Shown one piece after another: positions 41,736 to 56,443 of a stretch of 64,000 nt of DNA. The notes below the pieces were generated by a model that saw only the letters and a list, made by a program, of their open reading frames with translations, ran no database searches and had not been told where the DNA came from. Every line of letters begins with the position of its first letter. The first letter of the stretch is position 1. The translations under genes were made by a program, and so were the position numbers. The stretch lies in NCBI RefSeq assembly GCF_016097555.1, contig NC_054703.1, positions 40,031,130 through 40,095,129 of the forward strand, written 5' to 3'. The DNA comes from Gigantopelta aegis. Its lineage: Eukaryota; Mollusca; Gastropoda; Neomphalida; Peltospiridae.

Positions 41736-44700
41736 AAATATATATTCTACCAATATTATACAAGCTGGGGAGTAAATTGCATGTGTGTAACACAGACTGG
41801 GCAGTGAAATACACCAAATATATATTCTACCAATATTATACAAGCTGGGGGGGAAATTGCATGTGTGTAACACAGACTGGGCAGTGAAATACACCAAATA
41901 TATATTCTACCAATATTATATAAGCTGGGGGGGAAATTGCATGTGTGTAACACAGACTGGGCAGTGAAATACACCAAATATATATTCTACCAATATTATA
42001 TAAGCTGGGGGGGAAATTGCATGTGTGTAACACAGACTGGGCAGTGAAATACACCAAATATATATTCTACCAATATTATACAAGCTGGAGGGTAAATTGC
42101 ATGTGTGTAACACAGACTGGGCAGTGAAATACACCAAATATGAAATTGCATGTGTGTAACACAGACTGGGCAGTGAAATACACCAAATATATATTCTACC
42201 AATATTATATAAGCTGGGCGGGAAATTGCATGTGTGTAACACAGATTGGGCAGTGAAATACACCAAATATATATTCTACCAATATTATATCAGCTGGGGG
42301 GGGGGGGGGGGGGAATTGCATGTGTGTAACACAGACTGGGCATTGAAATACACCAAATATATATTCTACCAATATTATATAAACTGGGGGGGAAATTGCA
42401 TGTGTGTAACACAGACTGGGCAGTGAAATACACCAAATATATATTCTACCAATATTATACAAGCTGGAGGGTAAATTGCATGTGTGTAACACAGACTGGG
42501 CAGTGAAATAAACCAAATATATATTCTACCAATATTATACAAGCTGGAGGGGAAATTGCATGTGTGTAACACAGACTGGGCAGTGAAATACACCAAATAT
42601 ATATTCTACCAATATTATATAAGCTGGGGGGGAAATTGCATGTGTGTAACACAGACTGGGCAGTGAAATACACCAAATATATATTCTACCAATATTATAT
42701 AAGCTGGGGGGGGGGGGGGGGATTGCATGTGTGTAACACAGACTGGGCAGTGAAATACACCAAATATATATTCTACCAATATTATATAAGCTGGGGGGGA
42801 AATTGCATGTGTGTAACACAGACTGGGCAGTGAAATACACCAAATATATATTCTACCAATATTATACAAGCTGGAGGGTAAATTGCATGTGTGTAACACA
42901 GACTGGGCAGTGAAATAAACCAAATATATATTCTACCAATATTATACAAGCTGGAGGGGAAATTGCATGTGTGTAACACAGACTGGGCAGTGAAATACAC
43001 CAAATATATATTCTACCAATATTATACAAGCTGGAGGGTAAATTGCATGTGTGTAACACAGACTGGGCAGTGAAATAAACCAAATATATATTCTACCAAT
43101 ATTATACAAGCTGGAGGGGAAATTGCATGTGTGTAACACAGACTGGGCAGTGAAATACACCAAATATATATTCTACCAATATTATATAAGCTGGGGGGGA
43201 AATTGCATGTGTGTAACACAGACTGGGCAGTGAAATACACCAAATATATATTCTACCAATATTATATAAGCTGGGGGGAGGGGGGAATTGCATGTGTGTA
43301 ACACAGACTGGGCAGTGAAATACACCAAATATATATTCTACCAATATTATATAAGCTGGGGGGGAAATTGCATGTGTGTAACACAGACTGGGCATGAAAT
43401 ACACCAAATATATATTCTACCAATATTATATAAGCTGGGGGGAAATTGCATGTGTGTAACACAGACTGGGCAGTGAAATACACCAAATATATATTCTACC
43501 AATATTATACAAGCTGGAGGGGAAATTGCATGTGTGTAACACAGACTGGGCAGTGAAATAAACCAAATATATATTCTACCAATATTATACAAGCTGGAGG
43601 GGAAATTGCATGTGTGTAACACAGACTGGGCAGTGAAATACACCAAATATATATTCTACCAATATTATACAAGCTGGAGGGGAAATTGCATGTGTGTAAC
43701 ACAGACTGGGCAGTGAAATAAACCAAATATATATTCTACCAATATTATACAAGCTGGAGGGGAAATTGCATGTGTGTAACACAGACTGGGCAGTGAAATA
43801 AACCAAATATATATTCTACCAATATTATACAAGCTGGAGGGGAAATTGCGTGTGTGTAACACAGACTGGGCAGTGAAATACACCAAATATATATTCTACC
43901 AATATTATATAAGCTGGGGGGGGGGGGGGATTGCATGTGTGTAACAGGCTGGGCAGTGAAATACACCAAATATATATTCTACCAATATTATATAAGCTGG
44001 GGGGGGGGGGAATTGCATGTGTGTAACGCAGACTGGGCAGTGAAATAAACCAAATATATATTCTACCAATATTATACAAGCTGGAGGGGAAATTGCATGT
44101 GTGTAACACAGACTGGGCAGTGAAATACACCAAATATATATTCTACCAATATTATACAAGCTGGAGGGGAAATTGCATGTGTGTAACACAGACTGGGCAG
44201 TGAAATACACCAAATATATATTCTACCAATATTATATAAGCTGGGGGGGGGGGGGGGGAATTGCATGTGTGTAACAGGCTGGGCAGTGAAATACACCAAA
44301 TATATATTCTACCAATATTATATAAGCTGGGGGGGGGGGGGGGGGGGGGGGGGGGGGAATTGCATGTGTGTAACGCAGACTGGGCAGTGAAATACACCAA
44401 ATATATATTCTACCAATATTATACAAGCTGGAGGGGAAATTGCATGTGTGTAACGCAGACTGGGCAGTGAAATACACCAAATATATATTCTACCAATATT
44501 ATACAAGCTGGAGGGGAAATTGCATGTGTGTAACACAGACTGGGCAGTGAAATACACCAAATATATATTCTACCAATATTATACAAGCTGGAGGGGAAAT
44601 TGCATGTGTGTAACACAGACTGGGCAGTGAAATAAACCAAATATATATTCTACCAATATTATACAAGCTGGAGGGGAAATTGCATGTGTGTAACACAGAC

Positions 44701-45157
44701 TGGGCAGTGAAATAAACCAAATATATATTCTACCAATATTATACAAGCTGGAGGGGAAATTGCATGTGTGTAACACAGACTGGGCAGTGAAATAAACCAA
44801 ATAGGGGAAATTGCATGTGTGTAACACAGACTGGACAGTGAAATACACCAAATATATATTCTACCAATATTATACAAGCTGGAGGGGAAATTGCATGTGT
44901 GTAACACAGACTGGGCAGTGAAATAAACCAAATATATATTCTACCAATATTATACAAGCTGGAGGGGAAATTGCATGTGTGTAACACAGACTGGGCAGTG
45001 AAATACACCAAATATATATTCTACCAATATTATACAAGCTGGAGGGGAAATTGCATGTGTAACACAGACTGGGCAGTGAAATACACCAAATATATATTCT
45101 ACCAATATTTTACAAGCTGGAGGGGAAATTGCATGTGTGTAACACAGACTGGGCAGG
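41736..45157. repeat. 80-bp satellite array, about 42 copies
   Basis: The unit starts attgcatgtgtgtaacacag and ends caagctggaggggaa. Variants: aataaacc for aatacacc, tataagc for tacaagc, and a G run after gctgg ranging from 4 to about 27. Two units share a similar deletion of about 36-38 bp (near 42140 and 44803). The open frames on the minus strand are by-products of a near stop-free unit. Confidence 0.97.
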
Positions 45158-45312
45158 ACGGGACGTAGCCCCATGGGCGTAAGATCCCTTCTTCTAATGG
45201 ACATTTTTAGCGGGTTTCCTCTCTAAGATTATGTAAAAATTACCAAATATTTAACATTCAATAAGCGATGATTAATAAATCTAGTGGTGTCGTTAAACAA
45301 TACAAACGAACA
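45155..45312 (+). mobile_element. SINE, H1 + TB, internally deleted
   Basis: gggacgtagccccatgggcg joins directly to gatcccttcttctaatgg, losing most of head and centre. TB tail to about 45312. It terminates the satellite. Confidence 0.75.
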
Positions 45313-45351
45313 ATATTTAAACAAAGTGACAGCAATATAATATTATATATT

Positions 45352-45358
45352 CTTTATT
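45352..45358 (-). terminator. Candidate polyadenylation signal AATAAAG
   Basis: It lies about 70 bp past the stop codon at 45427 on the minus strand, a plausible distance for the membrane-protein gene. Confidence 0.4.
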
Positions 45359-45426
45359 ATATACCCACAGTAGTATCATAATGACATGTAAATGAATGAA
45401 CAGTTTCTCTTCTTTCTTTCCCCATC

Positions 45427-48275
<2,849 letters not shown>

Positions 48276-48600
48276 CTTGAGATTGTAATATTAGTTTCCG
48301 AAATTGTCCATGATCAGGCGTCAAAATCGAAAGCGGTTGTGAAGAACCACCATTACATGATGTAACGTCATAGAGCTCTTTTCGTTATGACGTCACTGTT
48401 TGCCATGGCCACCTGCAGTCGTACGCGTGACATAATGGGTGCGCTCCTTTCACTCTCCCGGAGAGCCAGAGTACTCCGCACGGTAATGGAGTGAACGGGA
48501 ACACTGTCCAGGACTTACTCCACCTCTGCCAGTCGATGACTTGGTGCAGCAAGAAGATAAAATGGCGGACATTTCAAGTTTTGTTTTTCAGGAAAGCAGA
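48276..48600 (-). promoter_or_regulatory. Promoter/5' UTR of the membrane-protein gene with YY1-like site
   Basis: aaaatggcgg at 48559-48568 matches the YY1 motif often found near transcription starts of TATA-less animal genes. The surroundings (tcactctcccggagagccag) are less AT-rich than the window average. Position about 290 bp above the start codon fits a minus-strand gene. Confidence 0.45.
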
Positions 48601-48900
48601 AATTACTAATTAGCTAGCCACATGCGAGTAACAAATTCACAAGGACTAGCTAAACAATATAACCACCAGTCCAACAGGCAACATCGTTGTTCTGATTGAC
48701 TAGTCTGCAATTTAAAGCGTTTATTTTATGTTGAATACTTAATACGAATGCGTGACGACACAGTGTCATTTCGCCGTGAAACATGTGCTTCAAATTTAGA
48801 TATTTTGTGTCGTGCATGGTTTAGATTTGTTGTTGTCTGCGTTGTGAGGTCCCATCCTCCTACAAAATTGTTTTTGTAAATAATGTCAGTTTTGTCTGAT
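48601..48900. other. Intergenic AT-rich DNA
   Basis: No feature recognised. Confidence 0.5.
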
Positions 48901-48902
48901 GT

Positions 48903-49291
48903 AAGAAAGAAAGAAATGTTTTATTTAACGACGCACTCAACATATTTTATTTACGGTTATATGGCGTCAGAAATATGGTTACGGACCACACATATTTTGA
49001 GAGGAAACCCGCTGTCGCCACTACATGGGCTACTCTTCCGATTAGCAGCAAGGGATCTTTTATTTGCGCTTCCCACAGGCAGGATAGCACAAACCATGGC
49101 CTTTGTTGAACCAGTTATGGATCACTGGTCGGTGCAAGTGGTTTACACCTACCCACTGAGCATTGCGGAGCACTCACTCAGGGTTTGGAGTCGGTATCTG
49201 GATTAAAAGTCCATGCCTCGACTGGGATCCGAACCCAGTACCTACCAGCCTGTAGACCGATGGCCTAACCACGACGACGCCGAGGCCGGTT
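48903..49291 (-). mobile_element. SINE, H3 + TA
   Basis: TA tail left, H3 head right. Flanked by tctgatgtaag and tctgacgtaag, a TSD with one change. Confidence 0.92.
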
Positions 49292-49299
49292 CTGACGTA

Positions 49300-49958
49300 A
49301 GAAGAAAAGTAAGTGTTTTGGAAATAACAATATCGTCAGCGAACCTAACTCTGTTCGGTTTGTTTTTTGTGCACAGTTCGCACAATCAACATCCGATTTG
49401 TTTTCGTCTGCATGTCGTTCATTTGTGAGGTTTTTCTTCACAAATTGTGAACATTTTGATTTACAACCGGCCTCGGTGGCGTCGTGGCAGGCCATCGGTC
49501 TACAGGCTGGTAGGTACTGGGTTCGGATCCCAGTCGAGGCATGGGATTTTTAATCGAGATACCGACTCCAAACCCTGAGTGAGTGCTCCGCAAGGCTCAA
49601 TGGGTAGGTGTAAACCACTTGCACCGACCAGTGATCCATAACTGGTTCAACAAAGGCCATGGTTTGTGCTATCCTGCCTGTAGGAAGCGCAAATAAAAGA
49701 TCCCTTGCTGCCTGTCGTAAAAAGAGTAGCCTATGTGGCGACAGCGGGTTTCCTCTAAAAATAGTGGCAGAATGACCATATGTTTGACGTCCAATAGCCG
49801 ATGATAAGATAAAAAATCAATGTGCTCTAGCGGCGTCGTTAAATAAAACAAACTTTTTTTTTTTGATTTACAATAAAGTTGAGACAAGTAAGTATCTTAA
49901 TACAAAACGTTACAAACTATTAAAACCAATAATTTTGCACAGTAACGATATCTGGAGA
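49300..49958 (+). mobile_element. Partial TTAA-type MITE, split by a SINE
   Basis: ttcggtttgttttttgtgca, acaatcaacatccgatttg and gacaagtaagtatcttaata match the interior of the 26560 element. It is a truncated third copy, with the SINE at 49466-49862 between its parts. Confidence 0.7.
49466..49862 (+). mobile_element. SINE, H3 + TB
   Basis: Complete; TSD tttgatttacaa on both sides (about 49453 and 49861). Confidence 0.92.
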
Positions 49959-50140
49959 GTGGGTACAACTTTTGGGGGGCGGGGGGTGTTACAAGCTATA
50001 TTGTTACCTTTATTTAAATAGAGGAACAACACAAAACCCCATGCATTTTCGTCCTTGTGGTGGCAGGGGGATGCTGTTGATTCGCGTTACTTTCATTAGT
50101 AAATTTTAAAATTGCTTTGCAAAGGTATTATAATTATTTC

Positions 50141-50726
50141 GTAACACCAGTGTAAATTAGCATAACTATGCTGTTCAAATTGGAACTTTTGTAACACCGG
50201 TGTAAATTAGCATAATTGTGCTGTCAAACTGGAGCTTTCGTAACACCTGTGTAAATTAACATAATTATGCTGTTCAAATGGGAGCTTTTGTAACACCAGT
50301 GTAAATTAGCATAATTATGCTGTCAAACTGGAGCTTTCGTAACACCAGTGTAAATTAGCATAATTATGTTGTTCAAATGGGAACTTTCGTAACACCTGTG
50401 TAAATTAGCATAACTATGCTGTTCAAATTGGAGCTTTCGTAACACCAGTATAAATTAGCAAAATTATACTGTAACACTAGTGTAAATCAACATGTACTAT
50501 TTCAAATAGGAACTTTCTTAGCACCAGTGTAAATCGACATAAATTGTTTCAAACTGGACTTTTATTAACATCAGTCTAAATCAACTTACGCTGTTTCAAA
50601 CTGGACTTTTATTAACATCAGTGTAAATCAACTTACGCTGTTTCAAACTGGACTTTTATTAACATCAGTGTAAATCAACTTACGCTGTTTCAAACTGGAC
50701 TTTACTGGCACCAGTATAAACCAGGA
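50141..50726 (-). repeat. Half-finger minisatellite, left part (about 12-13 copies)
   Basis: Units of 40-50 bp such as aacaccagtgtaaattagca and taattatgctgttcaaattg. On the minus strand a unit reads SxLKQHMLIYTGV, the helix and linker half of a C2H2 finger with stops. It continues at 55165 beyond a nested insertion. Confidence 0.8.
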
Positions 50727-50781
50727 GCGGGACGTGGCCCAGTGGTAAAGCGCTCGCTCGATGCGCGGTCGGTCTGGAATC
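50727..50781 (+). mobile_element. SINE, H1 + TA, 5' part
   Basis: gagcgggacgtggcccagtg to ggtctggaatc. The rest of this copy lies at 54891-55162, on the far side of the inserted element. Confidence 0.9.
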
Positions 50782-51202
50782 CATCTAATTAAAATTAGCT
50801 CTACTATTACATGTGGATCTAACAGCAGCCAGTTGGAGCTCATGTCCACCAATCAAAACCTTACTTGCAGAATCATGCCAGTGATTTAAAAATAATTTGA
50901 AAACATTCCGAATTATCCTGAGGGTATACGACATGTTTCGTGTGAATTACGAATGCCTTAAAACATGTTTTATTTTATAAAATAAATAATTTGTAATGTA
51001 AAACTGAAGACTGATTTAGTTTTTAGTTTTTTTAATAAATAAATAATTTGTAATGCAAAATTGAAGACTGATAACCCATCCAGTACGTATTGGTATGGTT
51101 CGCTGTACTGCGACCACTGAAATAGACTCGCCCGATATTTTTAGAATTTGTATGCTCCCAAATAACGTTATAAAAGGCGATGTGTGATTGGTCAATATAT
51201 AA

Positions 51203-52870
51203 CTTTCCGATTCTAAAACAGTTTGTATCTTTTTTAAGCATAAAAGTAGAGGCGGAAGCTATAGGCTTAATTTACTACTTAATAATAAAGACTTAATACA
51301 GGTCAATAAAGTTAAGTTCCTGGGAGTTATATTCGACCAGGCTCTTACCTTTAAACAACATATTAACGAAATTGTAGCCCACAGTGGCCATTATATTAAT
51401 ATTCTTAGAATCCTCTCTGGGACTACCTGGGGAGGAGATAGGAAATCATTAATTATGTTATATAATGCTTTTATAGTTTCTAAACTACAGTATGGAGCAC
51501 AGGCATTTTGCTGTGAAGATCCTAATATACTAAATGCCCTGGACGTGGTTCAAAACAAGGCGTTGAGAATCATCTCCAAGGCATTTATAACTACTTCTAA
51601 TATTAACATACAAGTAGAGCTGGGTATACCTCCCCTTAGCCAAATTAGGAATAAATTATGTTTAAAATATTGGATGAAAACTAAAAATATAACACCAGAT
51701 AAACCGGTGAATCTAATACAGACTCATCCAGAATACAAAATTGGCTTGGGGTTCAAATCAACAGAAGGAGTTGGTGACTCCTTTGGTATACTCATGCACA
51801 AATTATGTAAATTACTTAAGATTAATAACCTCACAATAAGTAACGATAGTTTTAAAAACTTTTCTCCATGGCTCCAAAGTAGGCCTCCAATTCCGCTTTT
51901 AATCAGGGAAAAAATACTAATTAATAATTATGAACCCTTTAAAAATATTATATTTAGAGTAAATGCAGAAGATTTATACTCAGAATATGTACATATATAC
52001 ACTGATGGATCCAAGGACCCTATTACTGGAAGAGCGGCCATGGCCTTTTATGTACAGCCTGACCCTCCCCTCAAACGATTTGTGGGGAGAGCCAGGCTGT
52101 CCGATCATGTGTCGGTATATACGGCCGAGCTTATGGCTATCTTCCACGCCTTCCTATGGATCAACTCTAATTATAAAATAAATATTAAAACTAAATACAT
52201 TATCTTTTCTGACAGTCTCAGCTCCCTTCTGGCTTTGAGGGGGGCTGACTCAGTCAGAAAGGACCTAATACATAAAATTTATGCTATAAACGATTTTCTA
52301 GTGGGCAGGGGCATCATTACTAAATTGGAATGGGTCCCGGCCCACGTGGGAATTATCGGAAACGAGCACGCGGATATCAATGCCAAAAAATCCTTAAATG
52401 ATATTAATGTTGGCTGTAGGCTTGGTTATAATTATACCGAAATCATGTCTATGGCCAGCATGGAAATACTTAAAATTTGGCAGCTAGATTGGTCTAAAAA
52501 TGATAATATTTGGCATTTAAAACTCAAAAATAAAGTTAACACAGTAGGTCCCACATCTCCAAATATATATATAACTAAATTAATAACCAGATTAAGGCTT
52601 GGAGTGGTGGCCGGGCTTAATGACACGAAATTTAAATTAAAACAAATCAAATCTCCCAATTGTGTCCAATGTAAAGTGGTAGAAAATGTAGAACATTACT
52701 TATTTTATTGTAATAAATATATCAATATTAGAAATATTTTTAAAAATAAATTGGTAGAAATGGGTCTGGTCTTTAACCCACGTAATGTGTTAAACCCTGA
52801 TAAATTTAATAGTAAAATAGTGTTTTCCCTACTTAGGGACTATGTTACTAAAACAGAAATATGTATCTAA
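51203..52870 (+). pseudogene. LINE ORF2 fragment: RT thumb plus RNase H
   Basis: Open for 555 codons from 51203; the first ATG at 51455 is internal. LSDSKTVCIFFKHKSRGG and KVKFLGVIFDQALTFKQHI are the end of the RT domain. The RNase H domain has YTDGSK, YTAELMAI, IFSDSLSSL and GNEHADIN, with catalytic D184, E225, D253 and D307 (numbered from 51455) all present. VEHYLFYC near the C-terminus is a usual zinc-like ending. RNase H in ORF2 points to the I/Nimb/R1-type groups rather than L2. The reading frame is undamaged, so the insertion is young, but the 5' half was never copied. Confidence 0.85.
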
Positions 52871-53973
52871 ATATAACATGGTGGATAATCCAAGGGGGAG
52901 GATTGGTTTGGACCGACACACCGGGTATGGCCTCTGGCAGGGCAATCCCGGAGGTTAGACGGGACTGCTAATATAACCTGTAATGTAGTTGTGTTTCTTT
53001 TTTTCTCAGGAAGACGGCACTAATTCCTTTTTTCTCCTTTTTTTGTTTTGTAGATTATGGGCAATATGGTAAATTATTAATTATATTCGCATGGAGTGCT
53101 GCTTACTATACTATGCAAGATGGACCTAGTAAGTGGGTCTGGCATAGTGCTTGGATTACTTCTTTTAACATTGTTAATTGTTCTTTTAGATTGATATATA
53201 CCATAGACTTCTGGTAGAGTCTGGGTATAATTTGTTTACATTTTATGTTATAAGTTGATTTTTAGTATTATAATAGGCCTGGAAGACAGGACCTATATTT
53301 TTTATAATTATGTTTAGAATGAATGACTGCTTTCTTCGTCCCTACACTAGTCTGACCTGATCCCTGGCAGGATCTTTTCTCAACTCGGCTCGATGTTGGA
53401 TGTTTAATTCATTTTAATTTTATTTTTTAATAATGTTGTATTAATTGCATGAATTGTATTACAGACAATTTTAATTTTTATATAGATTGTTTTAATTTAG
53501 TAATAAATTGATAATGTATATTTTAACCAAATGTATAACATGTTTTTATTTTAAACAATCAAAGTGATCATAGGACCGATCGCTCCCTGGTGTGTTTGCG
53601 GTACTATGTAGTACCGTGTGCATGCCAGGCATTTGTACATTAATGGCTTGTCTGGGCCATCGGTATATGCGACACATTGGTACTTTACGTACATGCGACG
53701 GATGAAGGAGAACATTGGGGACTACCGTTCCAAAACAACAACCAACATACGTTTCACTCCACTACTCGAGCTCGGCGGCTGTAATCAAGAACTATATGGA
53801 TCATCTCCTATGATCTTAAACTAACCACCACCTTGTGGTTAAAATACCCATCACATATGGTAGTCTACTCATGAATACATGAACCAAAACACACTTAGGT
53901 GTGTATATGGAGCCCTAAAAAGCTCACCATAGCAATACCTTTCACCACTGGCCGGAATGGCCTCCCGTGACTT

Positions 53974-53977
<4 letters not shown>

Positions 53978-54004
<27 letters not shown>

Positions 54005-54005
54005 G
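53978..54005. repeat. poly-G tract
   Basis: A run of about 28 G between ccgtgacttga and cgggtatgccgg. Confidence 0.9.
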
Positions 54006-54890
54006 CGGGTATGCCGGAAGTAGGGCGGTAGGGCGTTGGCGATTGGGTGTTAGGGATAGGGCTAGGTGTGTCCGGCCTCCCCTGCCCGCCCCCCACTTGC
54101 CGCGGGGATCCGGCCCGGTTCGGTGGTGTATATTTCCACCTGGGTGTTGGATCGCGAATCAGGATTGTACGCAATGCCCACCCCGATCGTTAACCTTTTC
54201 CTCCAGGGCCTAAAGATATTAACAAAAATTGGTAATTTTGGAAGCCCAGTCAAAATTGGTGTCAACTAAATATACTACATAATGAATAATACCACTTACT
54301 TATTAATTTTGGCGGACACACACAAAATATGGTTAAATCCCAATGTTTAGTGTAATGATTCAAAATTGGTCCCTTTTTTACAACCTCTCTGCCCCTGGTC
54401 AAACCACTGGCCTTGCCAGAGGTGGGACCAGGGGGAGACATGCCTGAACCCTAGTGGACATAGGCATGTTAAAACTAGTGTCACGGTCAAGGTCAATATA
54501 TAAATTATACCTTCCCGCCAGGGAGTCGGGGGACTGGCTATGCCAGAATCCGAATCCGTGGTGGGCGTGCCCGAACCGTAAGGATGTGGGCACGTTAAAA
54601 TAGTTCCCTTCACTTCCCTTTAAATTATTATTTACAGACGAAATGTTACTTGGACATTGGAGACTACGCAGTGTTGTTAGCAATCTGATTAAAATTATTT
54701 CTACTGGTCTAAATAAGACATTCGTAATTCACATGAAACGTCGTATACCCTCAGGATAATTGGGAATGTTTTCAAATTATTTCAAATCACTGGCATGATT
54801 CTGCAAGTAAAGTTTTGATTGGTGGACATGAGCTCCAACTGGCTGCTGTTAGATCCACATGTAAAAGTGGAACTAATTTTAATTAGATTG

Positions 54891-55162
54891 GTCTGGGATC
54901 GATCCCCGTCGGTGGGCCCATTGGGCTGTTTCTAATCACAGCCAGTGCACCACGACTGGTATATCAAAGGCCGTGGTATGTACTATCCTGTCTGTGGGAT
55001 GGTGCATATAAAAGATCCCTTGCTGCTAATCGGAAAGAGTAGCCCATGAAGTGCCGACAGCGGGTTGCCTCTCTCAATATGTGTGTGGTCCTTAACCATA
55101 TGTCTGACGCCATATAACCATAATTAAAATGTGTTCAGTGCGTCGTTAAATAAAACATTTTT
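54891..55162 (+). mobile_element. SINE, H1 + TA, 3' part
   Basis: Resumes at gtctgggatcgatccccgtc and ends cgtcgttaaataaaacat. It is the partner of 50727-50781. Confidence 0.9.
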
Positions 55163-55164
55163 CA

Positions 55165-55545
55165 TTCCAGTATAAATCAATATATGCTATTTTAAATTGG
55201 AACTTTCTTAACACAAGTGTAAACAATTGCGCTGTTTCAAATTGGAATTTTATTAACATAACTAATTCAACGTAAGCTGTTTCAAACTGGAACTTTATTG
55301 ACACCAGCATAAATCAATATATGCTATTTCAAATTGGAACTTTCTTAACAAGTGTAAATCAACAATTATGCTGTTTCAAATTGGAACTTTCTTAACACAA
55401 GTGTAAATCAACAATTATGCTGTTTCAAATTGGAACTATCTTAAAACCAGTAAAAATCAACAAATACTGTTTCAAATTGGAACTTTCTTAGCACAAGTGT
55501 AAATCAACATATCCTGTTTCAAATTAGAACTTTCTTAACAAATAG
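55165..55545 (-). repeat. Half-finger minisatellite, right part (about 8 copies)
   Basis: A 46-48-bp unit (aacttt, cttaacacaagtgtaaatca, acaattatgctgtttcaaat, tgg). It merges into the last finger-coding bases of ZNF copy 4, whose matching segment is atgtctgttcaaagtgtgac. Confidence 0.85.
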
Positions 55546-56443
55546 TAACCTTCTTAGCAGCAGTGTGAATCGACATATGTCTGTTCAAAGTGTGACTCCG
55601 TGAGAAACATTTTGCACATACATCACACTGAAAGGGCTTAACGCCATTGTGAATCAACACGTGCTGTTTCAAATGTGACCTCTGAGAGAAACATTTTGCA
55701 CACACATCACATTTAAAAGGATTAACATTAGCATGGACCAACACATGCTGTCTCCAGCTGGAACGGTGAACGAAACATTTTGCGCACACGTCACACTTAA
55801 AAGACTTAACGCCAGTGTGAACCAACATGTGTTCTCGTAAAATCGAACTCACACTGAAACATTTTGCGCACACCTCGCATTTGAAAGGCTTAACGCCAGT
55901 GTGAAAAAACATATGCAGTTTCAAATAGTCTTTACTGAGAAAACATTTCCCGCATACATGACACTGAAATGGTCTTTTGTCGATGTGGGTCAGCATGTGC
56001 TTCTTAACGTTACCCTTGTACAAGAAAGTCTTCAAGCACATCCCACATTTGTAAGGTACGACATCACTATGGCATACCATATGTTTTCGAAGGCTGGACC
56101 TCTGAAAGAAAGTGTTTGCACACACCTCGCATTTAAAACGCTTAACGCCCGTGTGGCTCAACATGTGTTGTCTCATGTAATCTTTACGAAGAAAGCCCTT
56201 GCTACACACCTCGCAGTGAAATGGTTTTTCACCAGTGTGGGTCTTCATATGCTGCTTAATGTTACCCTTGCTGGAGAAATAATTTAAGCAGATCCCGCAT
56301 TTGAAAGGTTTCTTAAAAGACTTTTCTTTCTGTGTGTGAGTTCGTGTTTCCTGATCAGAATTGACGTTACCGTATTTTGAAGGGAGATCACGTTCAAGAA
56401 ATCTGTCGGTAGAATCATTCGATGACATGGTATTGATGTCCAT
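55535..56443 (-). CDS. C2H2 zinc-finger protein (ZNF copy 4), nine fingers
   Basis: 302 residues, single coding exon, probable nuclear DNA-binding factor. Nine uninterrupted fingers from residue 47 to 293, linkers HTGEKP/HTGVKP/HSDVVP. The N-terminal 46 residues (MDINTMSSNDSTDRFLERDL) are acidic and polar without a known effector domain; MSSxDxxxxxERxxxS is shared with ZNF copies 2 and 3. The C-terminus is only nine residues past the last finger and overlaps the degenerate half-finger array, so the ancestral protein may have been longer. Fingers 5-9 share the CAKCF core, indicating recent internal amplification. Confidence 0.88.
   Translation of the reverse strand: MDINTMSSNDSTDRFLERDLPSKYGNVNSDQETRTHTQKEKSFKKPFKCGICLNYFSSKGNIKQHMKTHTGEKPFHCEVCSKGFLRKDYMRQHMLSHTGVKRFKCEVCANTFFQRSSLRKHMVCHSDVVPYKCGMCLKTFLYKGNVKKHMLTHIDKRPFQCHVCGKCFLSKDYLKLHMFFHTGVKPFKCEVCAKCFSVSSILREHMLVHTGVKSFKCDVCAKCFVHRSSWRQHVLVHANVNPFKCDVCAKCFSQRSHLKQHVLIHNGVKPFQCDVCAKCFSRSHTLNRHMSIHTAAKKVTIC

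Larger units (their letters stand above)
51203..54618 (+). mobile_element. 5'-truncated RNase H-bearing LINE and associated DNA
   Basis: It begins within the reverse transcriptase and carries an intact C-terminal coding region, then a long AT-rich 3' region. Sequence past about 53600 is less certain. It includes a G run (53978-54005) and a pair of related ~105-bp blocks (cctgaaccctagtggacata, about 54385-54600) that could be a second insertion. Confidence 0.7.
50782..54890. mobile_element. Long-TIR element (caatctaatt family) with LINE insertion
   Basis: Ends catctaattaaaattagct and aattttaattagattg with 10-bp TSD gtctggaatc / gtctgggatc (50772-50781, 54891-54900). The element proper is 50782-51202 plus about 54619-54890; the intervening 3.4 kb is a later insertion. 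Confidence 0.88.

Noticed and set aside
41595-45204. Dozens of overlapping 70-100-codon frames on the minus strand
   Set aside because: They follow the 80-bp satellite, whose period shifts frame every unit; the peptides are products of the repeat.
53860-54300. Proline-rich frame on the minus strand
   Set aside because: It crosses a poly-G tract and has no family similarity.
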